DNA of 45,405 nt from NCBI RefSeq assembly GCF_008801695.1, contig NZ_VZPF01000039.1:1-45405 (forward strand), read 5' to 3'. The notes under the pieces were generated by a model, which saw only the letters and a list, made by a program, of their open reading frames with translations, was not told where the DNA came from and searched no databases. Positions 10,129 to 18,968 of the stretch are shown here, piece after piece (the first letter of the stretch is position 1; each line of letters starts with the position of its first letter). The DNA is from Pantoea stewartii subsp. stewartii. Lineage in GTDB: Bacteria > Pseudomonadota > Gammaproteobacteria > Enterobacterales > Enterobacteriaceae. The translations under genes were made by a program, and so were the position numbers.

Positions 10129-10902
10129 ATGACTATGATGCCCGAAACTGATATTGCGCTAACCGTTGATCATCTGTCGCTCTGGTACGGTGAGCGCCAG
10201 GTGCTTCAGGATGTCTCGCTGCAACTGCCCAAAAATCGTATCACCGCATTGATTGGCCCGTCCGGCTGTGGCAAATCAACGCTGCTGCGCTGCTTTAATC
10301 GTATGAACGACGTGATTGATCGCTGCCGCATCGAAGGAGACATTCTGCTGGATCAGCAGTCGATTATGCGACCTGCTCAGGATGTCTCTGCGCTGCGTCG
10401 CCGGGTCGGGATGGTGTTTCAGCGGCCCAATCCGTTTCCCAAATCGGTTTACGAAAATGTGGTGTACGGACTGCGGCTGCAAGGGGTGCGCGATAAGCGC
10501 GTACTGAATGAAGCCTGTGAACGGGCACTCCGGGCGGCGGCGCTGTGGGGCGAGGTGAAAGATCAGCTGGCACAGAATGCGCTGACGCTTTCCACGGGGC
10601 AGCAACAAAGGCTGGTTATCGCCCGCGCTATTGCGATTGAGCCGGACGTCCTGTTACTTGATGAGCCAACATCCGCGTTGGACCCGATTTCTACCCTGGT
10701 GATCGAAGAACTGATGAGCACGCTCAGGCAGCATTTCACGCTGGTGCTGGTCACCCACAACATGCAGCAGGCTTCACGCGTGTCGGATTACACAGCCTTT
10801 ATGCATCAGGGATCGCTGGTGGAGTTTGACACCACAGACAGGATTTTCACCACACCACAGGTGCGCCGGACGGAAGATTACATCACCGGGCGTTACGGTT
10901 GA
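10129..10902 (+). CDS. pstB: Phosphate ABC transporter ATPase PstB
   Basis: Cytoplasmic ATPase powering the Pst importer. From the first ATG it has 257 residues (in-frame ATGs at 10135 and 10138 are also possible). Visible motifs are Walker [10 protein letters not shown] (43-51), Q-loop [16 protein letters not shown], Walker [18 protein letters not shown]-loop [13 protein letters not shown] and the PstB-typical C-terminus [10 protein letters not shown]. The signature is LSTGQQQR (154-161) where E. coli PstB has LSGGQQQR, a substitution at the first glycine. It closes the pstCAB operon. A perfect hairpin follows and separates it from convergent purN. Confidence 0.94.
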   Translation: MTMMPETDIALTVDHLSLWYGERQVLQDVSLQLPKNRITALIGPSGCGKSTLLRCFNRMNDVIDRCRIEGDILLDQQSIMRPAQDVSALRRRVGMVFQRPNPFPKSVYENVVYGLRLQGVRDKRVLNEACERALRAAALWGEVKDQLAQNALTLSTGQQQRLVIARAIAIEPDVLLLDEPTSALDPISTLVIEELMSTLRQHFTLVLVTHNMQQASRVSDYTAFMHQGSLVEFDTTDRIFTTPQVRRTEDYITGRYG

Positions 10903-10907
10903 AAAGG

Positions 10908-10926
10908 CAGGGAGCCTGGCTCCCTG
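10908..10926. terminator. Bidirectional hairpin terminator between pstB and purN
   Basis: The stem CAGGGAGC (10908-10915) pairs with GCTCCCTG (10919-10926) across a 3-nt loop. It lies between two convergent stop codons with only 28 nt between them. T-tracts are short in both directions, so termination may be partly dependent on other factors. Confidence 0.65.
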
Positions 10927-10930
10927 AGCA

Positions 10931-11569
10931 TTAATCGTGGGCGTAGCCCTGAGCGGGTAAGGGATGACCATCCAGCCAGGCTTTTCCCTCACGCATGGTC
11001 AGTCGGCCTTCGGTAAACCAGTTAATTACCAGTGGGTAGATGGCATGTTCCTGATGCTGAACGCGTTCGGTAATCTCGGCCTCGCTGTCTTCAGCAAACA
11101 CCGGCACCCTGGCCTGCAAAATGACCGGGCCACCATCCAGTTCATCGGTCACGAAGTGCACGGATGTACCGTGCTCCTTATCGCCGTTTTCCAGCGCCTG
11201 GCGGTGCGTATGCAGACCGGGATATTTCGGCAGCAGCGACGGGTGAATGTTCAGCAGACGGTCAGAGTAATGCGCCACGAAGCCCGGACTCAGAATGCGC
11301 ATATAACCCGCCAGCACCACCAGATCCGGTGCATACGCATCGATCTCACGCATCAGCTGCCGATCAAAACTGTCGCGATCGTTAAAGTCACGTGCATCCA
11401 GCGCTTTTGCCGGGATCCCGGCCTCCTGCGCGCGAACTAAACCATAGGCGGAGGCTTTGTTACTGAACACGGCAGCGACGCTGCCGTGAATACGCCCGTT
11501 TGCACAGGCGTCGAGGATGGACTGAAGGTTACTTCCGTTACCCGAAATCAGTACAACCAGCTTTTTCAT
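10931..11569 (-). CDS. purN: Phosphoribosylglycinamide formyltransferase 1
   Basis: PurN transfers a formyl group from 10-formyltetrahydrofolate to GAR, the third step of purine synthesis. The 212-residue product has the N-terminal phosphate-binding loop [14 protein letters not shown] and the catalytic Asn and His in [14 protein letters not shown] (about N106 and H108). The catalytic Asp lies in [10 protein letters not shown] (about D144). The length equals E. coli PurN. Its ATG overlaps the purM stop by 4 nt, so purM-purN is a translationally coupled operon under the PurR operator upstream of purM. Confidence 0.98.
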   Translation of the reverse strand: MKKLVVLISGNGSNLQSILDACANGRIHGSVAAVFSNKASAYGLVRAQEAGIPAKALDARDFNDRDSFDRQLMREIDAYAPDLVVLAGYMRILSPGFVAHYSDRLLNIHPSLLPKYPGLHTHRQALENGDKEHGTSVHFVTDELDGGPVILQARVPVFAEDSEAEITERVQHQEHAIYPLVINWFTEGRLTMREGKAWLDGHPLPAQGYAHD

Positions 11570-12606
11570 GAATGAATAACCACACGCTCTTCCGAGTCTG
11601 AGGCGTTAATCACACCAATTTTCCAGGCGTTTTCCCCGGCAGCACGCATCAGGTCAACGGCCTTATCCGCGTCAGCCGGGCTCAGCGCGATGATCATGCC
11701 CACGCCGCAGTTGAAGGTGCGATACATCTCATGACGACTGACATTGCCCGCCTGCTGCATCCAGCCGAACAGGGCAGGCCACTGCCAGCTTTTCTCGTCA
11801 ATCACCGCCTGAGTATTGTCGGGCAGGACACGTGGAATGTTTTCCCAGAAACCGCCACCGGTGAGGTGAGCAATCGCGTGCACATCCACCTGCTCAATCA
11901 GGCTGAGGATGTTTTTGACGTAAATGCGCGTCGGCGCCAGTAAGTGATCGGCCAGCGGTTTGCCTTCCAGTTGCTCAACCAACGGATCGGTGCCGCTGAC
12001 TTCCAGAATCTTACGCACCAGGGAATAGCCATTTGAGTGCGGGCCGCTTGAGCCCAGGGCGATCAGCACATCACCGTCCTGAACCTTGCTACCGTCAATG
12101 ATTTCTGACTTTTCAACCACACCGACGCAAAAGCCCGCGACATCGTAATCTTCGCCATGATACATGCCCGGCATTTCAGCGGTTTCGCCGCCCACCAGCG
12201 CACAGCCTGACTGCAGACAACCTTCGGCGATACCGGTGATGACCGCCGATGCGGTGTCCACATCCAGCTTGCCGGTCGCGTAGTAATCCAGGAAGAAGAG
12301 AGGCTCCGCGCCCTGTACCACCAGGTCGTTAACACACATAGCAACCAGATCGATACCAATGGCATCGTGACGTTTGAGATCCATCGCCAGACGCAGCTTG
12401 GTGCCCACGCCATCGGTGCCGGAGACCAGCACAGGCTCACGGTATTTTTGCGGCAGCGCACAAAGCGCACCGAAGCCGCCTAGTCCACCCATGACTTCCG
12501 GGCGACGCGTCTTTTTCACTACGCCTTTAATACGGTCAACCAGAGCGTTACCAGCATCAATATCAACACCGGCGTCTTTGTAGCTGAGAGAGGTCTTATC
12601 GGTCAC
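11566..12606 (-). CDS. purM: Phosphoribosylformylglycinamidine cyclo-ligase (AIR synthetase)
   Basis: PurM catalyses ATP-dependent ring closure of FGAM to AIR, step five of purine synthesis. The 346-residue product begins [20 protein letters not shown] and is nearly identical to E. coli PurM. Conserved blocks include [24 protein letters not shown] (ATP binding), [26 protein letters not shown] and [12 protein letters not shown]. The C-terminus is one residue longer than in E. coli. It heads the purM-purN operon and diverges from upp. The 218-nt gap between them holds a PurR box on the purM side and the upp start region on the other, a conserved purine/pyrimidine junction. Confidence 0.99.
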   Translation of the reverse strand: MTDKTSLSYKDAGVDIDAGNALVDRIKGVVKKTRRPEVMGGLGGFGALCALPQKYREPVLVSGTDGVGTKLRLAMDLKRHDAIGIDLVAMCVNDLVVQGAEPLFFLDYYATGKLDVDTASAVITGIAEGCLQSGCALVGGETAEMPGMYHGEDYDVAGFCVGVVEKSEIIDGSKVQDGDVLIALGSSGPHSNGYSLVRKILEVSGTDPLVEQLEGKPLADHLLAPTRIYVKNILSLIEQVDVHAIAHLTGGGFWENIPRVLPDNTQAVIDEKSWQWPALFGWMQQAGNVSRHEMYRTFNCGVGMIIALSPADADKAVDLMRAAGENAWKIGVINASDSEERVVIHS

Positions 12607-12670
12607 TGCGAGGTCCCCACGCGAGTTGCGGTTGGTGGTTTAATATAAAGCGCGGCAATTCTATCAGCGC

Positions 12671-12686
12671 AGGCAAACGTTTGCGA
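12671..12686. promoter_or_regulatory. PurR operator upstream of purM
   Basis: The sequence AGGCAAACGTTTGCGA matches the PurR consensus ACGCAAACGTTTGCGT except at its second base and last base, keeping the palindromic core CAAACGTTTG intact. It lies 65 nt upstream of the purM start, where E. coli purMN is repressed by PurR with hypoxanthine or guanine as corepressor. Confidence 0.85.
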
Positions 12687-12776
12687 GTCTCAGATTGCGT
12701 CCCCGACAATTTTCATCAATCCTTATTTTATGCGGTGGATTGCGCAAGCACATGTGGCGCGATGTTAAAAAGGCGG

Positions 12777-12797
12777 TATAATCCCGCGATTTTTTTT
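12777..12797 (+). promoter_or_regulatory. upp promoter -10 and UTP-sensitive initial transcribed region
   Basis: A perfect TATAAT (12777-12782) is followed 5 nt later by G-A-T8 (12788-12797). In E. coli upp and codBA, a start sequence of GA followed by a long T-run supports UTP-sensitive start-site choice and reiterative U addition, which lowers expression when UTP is high. The same arrangement here implies the same control. No convincing -35 hexamer was assigned. Confidence 0.7.
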
Positions 12798-12824
12798 AGC
12801 TCAACTCACTCCGGGAGAACAACA

Positions 12825-13451
12825 ATGAAGATCGTGGAAGTTAAACACCCGCTGGTCAAACATAAACTGGGACTGATGCGTGAGCATGATATCAGTACGA
12901 AGCGTTTCCGTGAGCTGGCCTCTGAAGTGGGCAGTCTGCTGACCTATGAAGCCACGGCCGAGCTGGAAACCGAAAAGGTCACCATTGAGGGCTGGAATGG
13001 CCCGGTTCAGGTTGATCAAATTAAAGGCAAAAAAATCACCGTTGTGCCCATCCTGCGTGCCGGTCTGGGCATGATGGAAGGCGTACTGGAGCACGTGCCC
13101 AGCGCGCGCATCAGCGTGGTAGGCGTGTACCGTGACGAAGAAACGCTGGAGCCTGTACCTTATTTCCAGAAGCTGGTGTCCAACATTGAAGAGCGCCTGG
13201 CGCTGGTGGTCGATCCGATGCTGGCGACGGGCGGCTCCATGATCGCCACTATCGATCTCCTGAAAAAAGCCGGCTGCAGCAGCATTAAAGTGCTGGTGCT
13301 GGTCGCTGCGCCAGAAGGCATTGCCGCACTGGAGAAAGCGCACCCGGACGTGGAGCTGTACACCGCCTCCGTGGACCAGGGCCTGAACGACAAGGGCTAC
13401 ATCATTCCGGGCCTGGGTGACGCGGGCGATAAGATTTTCGGCACCAAATAG
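12825..13451 (+). CDS. upp: Uracil phosphoribosyltransferase
   Basis: Upp makes UMP from uracil and PRPP in the cytoplasm (pyrimidine salvage). The product has 208 residues, the E. coli length, beginning [19 protein letters not shown]. The PRPP-binding loop [12 protein letters not shown] (about residues 129-140) and the uracil-binding C-terminal region [18 protein letters not shown] are intact. The ATG follows GGGAG at good spacing. The stop is TAG, which shows that TAG is a genuine terminator in this genome. It is first in upp-uraA, with uraA importing the substrate. Confidence 0.99.
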   Translation: MKIVEVKHPLVKHKLGLMREHDISTKRFRELASEVGSLLTYEATAELETEKVTIEGWNGPVQVDQIKGKKITVVPILRAGLGMMEGVLEHVPSARISVVGVYRDEETLEPVPYFQKLVSNIEERLALVVDPMLATGGSMIATIDLLKKAGCSSIKVLVLVAAPEGIAALEKAHPDVELYTASVDQGLNDKGYIIPGLGDAGDKIFGTK

Positions 13452-13463
13452 TGACCTGTTCAG

Positions 13464-13521
13464 GCGGCTTCATGCAGCACCTTGCTGTCAGCCTGCAGGC
13501 GCAGGCCGAGCCGCTTTTTTT
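13464..13521 (+). promoter_or_regulatory. Possible upstream hairpin in the upp-uraA leader
   Basis: GCGGCT (13464-13469) can pair with AGCCGC (13509-13514), which is followed directly by a run of T. The loop is long and may fold internally. Together with the stronger hairpin downstream, it makes this intergenic leader a tandem terminator or attenuator candidate. Confidence 0.35.
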
Positions 13522-13544
13522 CGCAACAGCCAATAACCTTCATC

Positions 13545-13571
13545 AGCCGACCAGAGAGTCGGCTTTTTTTT
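13545..13571 (+). terminator. Intrinsic terminator/attenuator ahead of uraA
   Basis: AGCCGAC (13545-13551) pairs with GTCGGCT (13558-13564) around a 6-nt loop, followed by eight T. It ends 36 nt before the uraA ATG and has all the hallmarks of a Rho-independent terminator. It should reduce uraA expression relative to upp unless transcription reads through. Confidence 0.8.
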
Positions 13572-13607
13572 GACCAAAAACAGACTATCAACTCAAGGGG
13601 ACTTTTA

Positions 13608-14897
13608 ATGACTCGTCGCGCTATCGGCGTTAGCGAACGGCCGCCATTACTGCAAACGATTCCGCTCAGCCTGCAACATCTGTTCGCCATGTTCGGCGCA
13701 ACGGTGCTGGTACCCATCCTCTTTCATATCAACCCGGCTACGGTACTGCTGTTTAACGGTGTCGGGACGCTGCTGTATCTGTTTATCTGTAAAGGCAAGA
13801 TCCCCGCTTATCTGGGATCCAGTTTTGCCTTTATTTCACCTGTTTTACTCCTGCTGCCGCTGGGCTACGAAGTGGCGCTGGGGGGATTTATTCTCTGCGG
13901 CGTGCTGTTCTGTCTGGTCGCGTTGATCGTCAAAAAAGCCGGTACCGGCTGGCTGGATGTGATGTTTCCGCCTGCAGCAATGGGCGCTATCGTGGCGGTC
14001 ATTGGTCTGGAGCTGGCGGGCGTCGCAGCAAACATGGCGGGCCTGCTCCCTGCTGAAGGTCATGCGCCTGACGGGACAACCGTGCTGATTTCGCTGGTCA
14101 CCTTGGCCGTCACCGTTTTTGGCTCGGTGTTATTTCGTGGCTTTATGGCCATTATCCCGATTTTGATCGGCGTGCTGGTGGGCTACGCGCTTTCCGCTTT
14201 TATGGGCATTGTGGACTGGCGCGGCGTGGAAAATGCGCCGTGGTTTGCATTACCGACGTTTTATACGCCGCGTTTTGAATGGGTGGCGATGTTAACGATC
14301 CTGCCCGCCGCGCTGGTGGTGATCGCCGAACACGTGGGCCACCTGGTGGTCACGGCCAATATTGTTAAGCGTGATCTGGTCCGTGATCCCGGCCTGCATC
14401 GTTCCATGTTCGCCAACGGTTTATCGACCGTCATCTCGGGTTTCTTTGGATCCACGCCAAACACCACCTATGGTGAAAACATTGGCGTAATGGCCATTAC
14501 CCGCGTTTACAGCACCTGGGTGATTGGCGGCGCGGCCATTTTCGCGATTTTGCTCTCCTGCGTGGGCAAACTGGCAGCGGCTATACAGGCGATCCCGGTG
14601 CCGGTCATGGGCGGCGTGTCCTTGCTGCTGTACGGCGTCATCGGTGCCTCCGGTATTCGTGTCCTGATCGAATCCAAAGTGGACTACAACAAAGCGCAAA
14701 ACCTGATTCTGACCTCCGTGATCCTGATCATTGGCGTCAGCGGCGCGAAAGTGCACATCGGTGCCGCCGAGCTGAAAGGGATGGCGCTGGCGACGCTGGT
14801 TGGCGTTGCGCTGGCGTTGATTTTCCGCGTCATTTCCCTGCTGCGTCCGGAAGAAGTGGTGCTTGATGCAGAAGAGACACGCGACACATCGTCATGA
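13608..14897 (+). CDS. uraA: Uracil:proton symporter UraA
   Basis: Inner-membrane NCS2/NAT-family permease importing uracil with protons. The ATG at 13608 follows AAGGGG and gives 429 residues, matching E. coli UraA in length and N-terminus ([20 protein letters not shown]). About 14 membrane segments are expected. The proton/uracil-binding glutamates lie in [13 protein letters not shown] (about E241) and [17 protein letters not shown] (about E290), and both are present. The upstream in-frame extension from 13482 crosses the terminator hairpins and is not protein-like. It pairs functionally with upp. Confidence 0.98.
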   Translation: MTRRAIGVSERPPLLQTIPLSLQHLFAMFGATVLVPILFHINPATVLLFNGVGTLLYLFICKGKIPAYLGSSFAFISPVLLLLPLGYEVALGGFILCGVLFCLVALIVKKAGTGWLDVMFPPAAMGAIVAVIGLELAGVAANMAGLLPAEGHAPDGTTVLISLVTLAVTVFGSVLFRGFMAIIPILIGVLVGYALSAFMGIVDWRGVENAPWFALPTFYTPRFEWVAMLTILPAALVVIAEHVGHLVVTANIVKRDLVRDPGLHRSMFANGLSTVISGFFGSTPNTTYGENIGVMAITRVYSTWVIGGAAIFAILLSCVGKLAAAIQAIPVPVMGGVSLLLYGVIGASGIRVLIESKVDYNKAQNLILTSVILIIGVSGAKVHIGAAELKGMALATLVGVALALIFRVISLLRPEEVVLDAEETRDTSS

Positions 14898-14997
14898 TGA
14901 AGCCCTGAAGACGCGGGCAGGGACGCCCGATTCATCTCTTCGCAAAAACTATGATAGACTGCCCCCGATTTTTGCCTGTTCGCTTGCTGAGGTGCTT

Positions 14998-15699
14998 CTG
15001 AACACGCCGGCACAATTGTCATTGCCACTCTATCTACCTGACAACGAAACCTTTGCCAGCTTCTGGCCGGGGGAAAACCCCTCGCTGATCGCTGCGATCA
15101 AGGGGGCGCTAAGCCAACAACATGGCAGCTATCTCTACTTCTGGTCGCGCGAAGGAGGAGGGCGCAGCCATCTGCTGCACGCTGCCTGCGCTGAAATGTC
15201 CGCGCGTGGTGAAGCCGTGGGCTATGTACCGCTGGATAAGCGCACCTGGTTTGTTCCAGAGGTGCTGGACGGCATGGAACAACTGCCGCTGGTTTGCATC
15301 GACAATATCGAATGCATCGCGGGAGAAGAAGCCTGGGAAATGGCGATTTTTAATCTCTATAACCGCATCCTGGAAACCGGCAATACCCGGCTCTTTATTA
15401 CCGGCGATCGTCCCCCGCGTCAGCTGAACCTGCATTTACCCGATCTGGCATCACGGCTCGACTGGGGGCAAATCTACCGTCTGCAGCCGCTCTCCGATGA
15501 AGATAAGTTACAGGCTTTACAGCTTCGCGCCGGACTGCGTGGGTTCGAACTGCCTGAAGACGTCGGCCGGTTTTTACTGAAGCGGCTGGATCGGGAGATG
15601 CGCACGCTGTTTGATACGCTGGATCGTCTGGATAGCGCCTCTATCAGTGCGCAACGCAAACTCACGATCCCGTTTGTTAAAGAAACGCTTGGACTTTAA
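14998..15699 (+). CDS. hda: DnaA regulatory inactivator Hda (CTG start)
   Basis: Hda binds the DNA-loaded beta clamp and stimulates hydrolysis of DnaA-bound ATP, preventing re-initiation of replication. Starting at the CTG at 14998 gives 233 residues, the E. coli length. It places the clamp-binding motif QLSLPL at residues 6-11, as in E. coli, where a CTG start is also reported. The AAA+ features follow: a Walker A-like block [13 protein letters not shown], Walker B LVCIDNIE, sensor TGDRPPRQL and the arginine-finger region [13 protein letters not shown] at 14992 is the alternative and would add two residues. The stop overlaps the convergent yfgD stop by 4 nt. A TATGAT at 14950-14955 may be its -10 element. 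Confidence 0.94.
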   Translation: MNTPAQLSLPLYLPDNETFASFWPGENPSLIAAIKGALSQQHGSYLYFWSREGGGRSHLLHAACAEMSARGEAVGYVPLDKRTWFVPEVLDGMEQLPLVCIDNIECIAGEEAWEMAIFNLYNRILETGNTRLFITGDRPPRQLNLHLPDLASRLDWGQIYRLQPLSDEDKLQALQLRAGLRGFELPEDVGRFLLKRLDREMRTLFDTLDRLDSASISAQRKLTIPFVKETLGL

Positions 15700-16043
15700 A
15701 GAATCGCCAGTACCGCCTCGGGCGGACGGCCTAAGCGGGCCCGATCGCCATTGATCACAATGGGCCGCTCAATCAGAATGGGATTTTCCACCATCGCGTC
15801 CAGCAAAGCGCTTTCGCTTAACGCTGCCTGATCCAGCGCCAGGGCGGTATAGGTCGGTTCGTTGCGGCGCATCAACTGACGCGCGCTCTCCATGCCCAGT
15901 TTCTGCAGCAGAATCTGCAACGTCGCTTTGTCGGGCGGCGTCTCCAGATAGCGCACAATCACCGGCTGGATGCCACGCTGCTCCAGCAGTGCCAGAGTTT
16001 CCCGACTCTTACTGCAACGGGGATTATGATAAAGCGTCACCAT
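15696..16043 (-). CDS. yfgD: ArsC-family glutaredoxin-dependent reductase-like protein YfgD
   Basis: A 115-residue protein of the ArsC/Spx thioredoxin-like family. It begins [24 protein letters not shown], carrying the catalytic cysteine of the ArsC motif (about C9). It retains YLETPP, ELMRRNE-like sequence ([10 protein letters not shown]), [10 protein letters not shown] and [11 protein letters not shown]. The arginines in RR and ERPIV correspond to oxyanion-binding positions in arsenate reductases. In E. coli yfgD also sits beside bepA and hda; arsenate reduction is plausible but unproved for this housekeeping version. It lies 5 nt after the bepA stop, so the two are co-transcribed. Confidence 0.93.
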   Translation of the reverse strand: MVTLYHNPRCSKSRETLALLEQRGIQPVIVRYLETPPDKATLQILLQKLGMESARQLMRRNEPTYTALALDQAALSESALLDAMVENPILIERPIVINGDRARLGRPPEAVLAIL

Positions 16044-16048
16044 ACTGC

Positions 16049-17512
16049 TTATCCTTTCTGATATTGCTTAAAGCGTTGCTGCAACTGGCGCAACTGATCG
16101 ATGCGCGCATCATAACGCGCCTGTTTCAGGCTCCCCAGCGGCACTTGGGCACTGGCCTGGCTCAGGGCACTGATGGCCTGAGCGATCTGACCATTTAAGG
16201 CCAGACTTTCGGCACGGGCAAACAGCTCTTCGTCGGTATGGCCCTGCTGTGCTGAAGCCTGAGCCAGCAAATCCCATGCGTTGGTGTCATCTTTGTGTGT
16301 CCATGTATAGCGGTTCAGAATGCGGCTGGCATTGGCGGGTTGCTTCGCTTCAACATAAGCGTTCGCCAGGTTGAGCTGAACGACCGGGCTGGTTTTAGCC
16401 GCCTGCGTCGCGGTCAACAGTGCAATGGCCTGCTGTGGCTGATTCAGGCCGATATCAATATCCGTCATCAGGTCAAGCAGCCAGACGTTCTCAGGCTGCT
16501 TAGCCAAAAGTGGCGTCACAATCCTTTTGGCTTCGCCATAGTTTTTGGCCTGCAAAAACTGCACCGCCTTACCGTACCGGGAAGCCAGCTGCTCGCGTGC
16601 ATTACCGTTGGCATACTGGTTCAGTAACTCCTCGGTCAGTTGATTACGGCCGGTCGGATAAATGCCCAACGTGCGCACCTTTGCCAGATAAAAGTCCTGA
16701 GAAGACTGGACTACCACCGCGCGCATCTGGTTTGCCCGGTTGCGCGCATCGGCGAGACGGCTGTCTGGTAAGGGGTGAGTCAGCAGGATTTCAGGCGGTT
16801 TGGAAGAAAACCGGCTCTGATCGGCCAGTTTTTGCAGAAAGTCCGGCATGGCCTGCGGGTTAAAGCCCGCGCGCTGCAAAACCTGAATACCAATGCGGTC
16901 GGCTTCCTGTTCGTTATTCTGCGTAAAACTGATGATGCCCTGCTGGGTACCCGCCAGTGTACCGGTTAAGGCGGCCATGCCCGCCTGTGGGCTGGCCATC
17001 GCCAGCAGTATCGATCCCAAAGCCCCTACCCAGGTCAGCGGGGCATTGCGCTTTTGATCTTCCATCGCCCGCGCCAGATGGCGCTGCGTCACGTGGGAGA
17101 TCTCGTGCGCCATCACCGAGGCCAGCTGGCTTTCAGTATCGGTGAAGCGGAATAGCGCGGCGTGCAACACCACATTGCCACCAAAAAACGCAAAGGCGTT
17201 AAGTTCATCATTTTGAATCAGGAAAAAGTGGAAAGGCGTTTTAACCGCGTCCGCGTGAGAAACCAGCCGTTGACCGAGCTGATTGATGTACTGATTTAGC
17301 AGGGGATCGTTAATCAGCGGGGCGCTGGCACGTAGTTGCCGCACATAGAAATCCCCCATCTGCAACTCCTGATTAATCGACAGCGTAGAGCCTGCGGTCG
17401 TGCCCATATCCGGCAGGGAGTCGCTGATATCCGCCTGCGAGGTCAGCGGACAGGATAACGTGAGTGCAGGGAGTAGCGCAGCAATCAGCGTTTTTTTTAA
17501 CCGGTTCAACAT
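16049..17512 (-). CDS. bepA: Periplasmic chaperone/metalloprotease BepA
   Basis: BepA (YfgC) assists LptD assembly and degrades stalled outer-membrane proteins in the periplasm. From the ATG at 17512 the protein has 487 residues with a signal peptide (KRLKK-type basic start, hydrophobic core, likely cleavage after SQA near residue 27). The M48 zinc site is [13 protein letters not shown], with the downstream zinc glutamate in [10 protein letters not shown]. The C-terminal half has TPR repeats ([22 protein letters not shown] and following). A longer frame reaching 17578 lacks a signal peptide and is rejected. It is the first gene of bepA-yfgD. Confidence 0.96.
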   Translation of the reverse strand: MLNRLKKTLIAALLPALTLSCPLTSQADISDSLPDMGTTAGSTLSINQELQMGDFYVRQLRASAPLINDPLLNQYINQLGQRLVSHADAVKTPFHFFLIQNDELNAFAFFGGNVVLHAALFRFTDTESQLASVMAHEISHVTQRHLARAMEDQKRNAPLTWVGALGSILLAMASPQAGMAALTGTLAGTQQGIISFTQNNEQEADRIGIQVLQRAGFNPQAMPDFLQKLADQSRFSSKPPEILLTHPLPDSRLADARNRANQMRAVVVQSSQDFYLAKVRTLGIYPTGRNQLTEELLNQYANGNAREQLASRYGKAVQFLQAKNYGEAKRIVTPLLAKQPENVWLLDLMTDIDIGLNQPQQAIALLTATQAAKTSPVVQLNLANAYVEAKQPANASRILNRYTWTHKDDTNAWDLLAQASAQQGHTDEELFARAESLALNGQIAQAISALSQASAQVPLGSLKQARYDARIDQLRQLQQRFKQYQKG

Positions 17513-18238
17513 GCCTGAATCCTGTAATGAATCCCTGAATGGGACAGGTAAGCCGCTAATATGTTCTGTTTTACCCACGAATAGCGAGGCGTCCTGCGTA
17601 TCTTAACCACAGGGCATGAAGAATGAAATGACGTTGTCGCGCGCACTGCGCGGCAGGATTGTGATAATGCTTCAAACCTGACGAAAAAATTTGACGGTAC
17701 AATGATCTGCAAAGCGCCTGAATAACAGCCTGTCCGGATGAAAATGGCCGACAACGTTGGCATAAACGCAAGGGCCGAATACAAAGATACACGCGGACTG
17801 ACATGCGGGCCGGGTAGCCACAAGGCGGACGCGCTGAAAAGCAACAAAAAAACTGAACATACTGGCCATTTTCCCAGGTATTCTCTGAAAAAAAGGCCCT
17901 GTACCGTAACGATTATCAGAAAGGTAAATTAAAAATATTGATGGTAAAAATGCCTTTATTGCCGACAGGCTATTTATGGCTGGCAAGGAAGCGCCAGGAA
18001 ATCGCGTTATCCAATCAGGAACCGTGACACGCTTTATGAACCATCTTAAATAAGAAAGAAAAAACACGGTCGATAAAAAATACTTTTTATCACGCTCCGT
18101 TTTTATTTTATGGCCGTCCCGACAAAATGCTATTAAGAATTTCAGCTGCTCTCCGCGTTGTACCACTGTGATATAGATAAGCCGCCGACGTTGCGGTAGC
18201 ACGGTATACATCAGATTTAAACAGCAGGAGAGTGAGTG
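17513..18238. other. 726-nt non-coding stretch between bepA and the dsrE-like gene
   Basis: No convincing gene is seen. The stretch is more AT-rich than its neighbours, especially about 17860-18110. It contains an AT-rich perfect inverted repeat (GATAAAAA at 18072-18079 and TTTTTATC at 18084-18091). It should hold the bepA promoter on the minus strand and the promoter of the dsrE-like gene on the plus strand. It marks the left edge of the accessory block. Confidence 0.6.
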
Positions 18239-18844
18239 ATGCGACCAGCAGCCTTTATTGTGGTAGCGGCGGTAGCGGGATTTATTGGCGGGAATGTTAT
18301 GCAGTTGCCAGTATTAGTCGACAAGGTCAGCGGTAAATTTGCCAGTAAAACAGAACCCAGTGATTACTGGAGCACTCCGGCCATTCAGGGCTATGGAAAA
18401 ATACATTATGTGGATACACCCGCGTATAAACCCGGCACGGTAGCGGATCTCAGTAATAAAATTGTTTTTCAAATTAATCGCAGTGAAGGCGATATTCGTC
18501 GGCCTAATCTGGGGCTGGAGCGCGTAGCACGCGTCACGAATCTCTATTACGCCGCAGGTGTACCGTTAGATAAACTGAATTTCGTCGTGTCAATTAACAG
18601 TGATGCCGTTCCCGCCGCACTGAATAATGAACAGTTTCATAAAGCATACGGGGTGGATAATCCTAACCTCCAGTTAATTAGCGCACTGGAAAAGGCGGGC
18701 GTGAAAGTGTCCATTTGCGATCAGTCAGTGGCGTTTCACCATTTCGAGCGTGACTGGATTGATACGCGCGTCACCCACACGATCTCCAGCGGCACCACCG
18801 TTGCCACGCTGCAAAACCAGGGTTATGCCTTTTTGATGCTGTAA
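18239..18844 (+). CDS. DsrE-family protein with N-terminal export signal
   Basis: A 201-residue protein. Residues 3-25 (PAAFIVVAAVAGFIGGNVMQLPV) form a signal peptide or membrane anchor, so the rest is probably periplasmic. The C-terminal region (about 70-200) resembles the DsrE/DsrF fold of small sulfur-relay and related proteins. It starts with KIVFQINRSEG, then LNFVVSINSDAVPAALN, and a single cysteine sits in GVKVSICDQSVAFH, the place of the family's conserved CGQ-type cysteine. The end of the protein (THTISSGTTVATLQNQGYAFLML) is also typical. The ATG at 18239 follows GGAG by 8 nt; the overlapping GTG at 18236 is an alternative. The gene stands alone. Function unknown. Confidence 0.72.
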   Translation: MRPAAFIVVAAVAGFIGGNVMQLPVLVDKVSGKFASKTEPSDYWSTPAIQGYGKIHYVDTPAYKPGTVADLSNKIVFQINRSEGDIRRPNLGLERVARVTNLYYAAGVPLDKLNFVVSINSDAVPAALNNEQFHKAYGVDNPNLQLISALEKAGVKVSICDQSVAFHHFERDWIDTRVTHTISSGTTVATLQNQGYAFLML

Positions 18845-18930
18845 GTCTCGCGATGGCGGTGCGCGCCGCTGTCACCTTAACGTCATCTTTCCGCGATGTG
18901 CATGTCATAAAATGCCTTTAGTGTAAGCGC

Positions 18931-18950
18931 CAATGAGATCGATCTCATTG
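18931..18950. promoter_or_regulatory. 20-bp perfect palindrome, likely LacI-family operator
   Basis: CAATGAGATC is followed by its exact reverse complement GATCTCATTG with no spacer. LacI-family proteins bind such even palindromes with a central CG, and this one has CG at its centre. It ends 18 nt before the regulator's start codon, so autoregulation and repression of the downstream transporter operon are likely. Confidence 0.75.
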
Positions 18951-18968
18951 GCGACTGACGAGGGTGAA

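Noticed and set aside
14914..14929. CGGGC/GCCCG hairpin after uraA as a terminator
   Set aside because: Only 5 bp with no T-run. It may be part of the hda leader instead.
17672..18211. A 179-codon open frame on the minus strand in the bepA-dsrE gap
   Set aside because: It has no recognisable motif, no good ribosome-binding site and a composition typical of translated AT-rich intergenic DNA.
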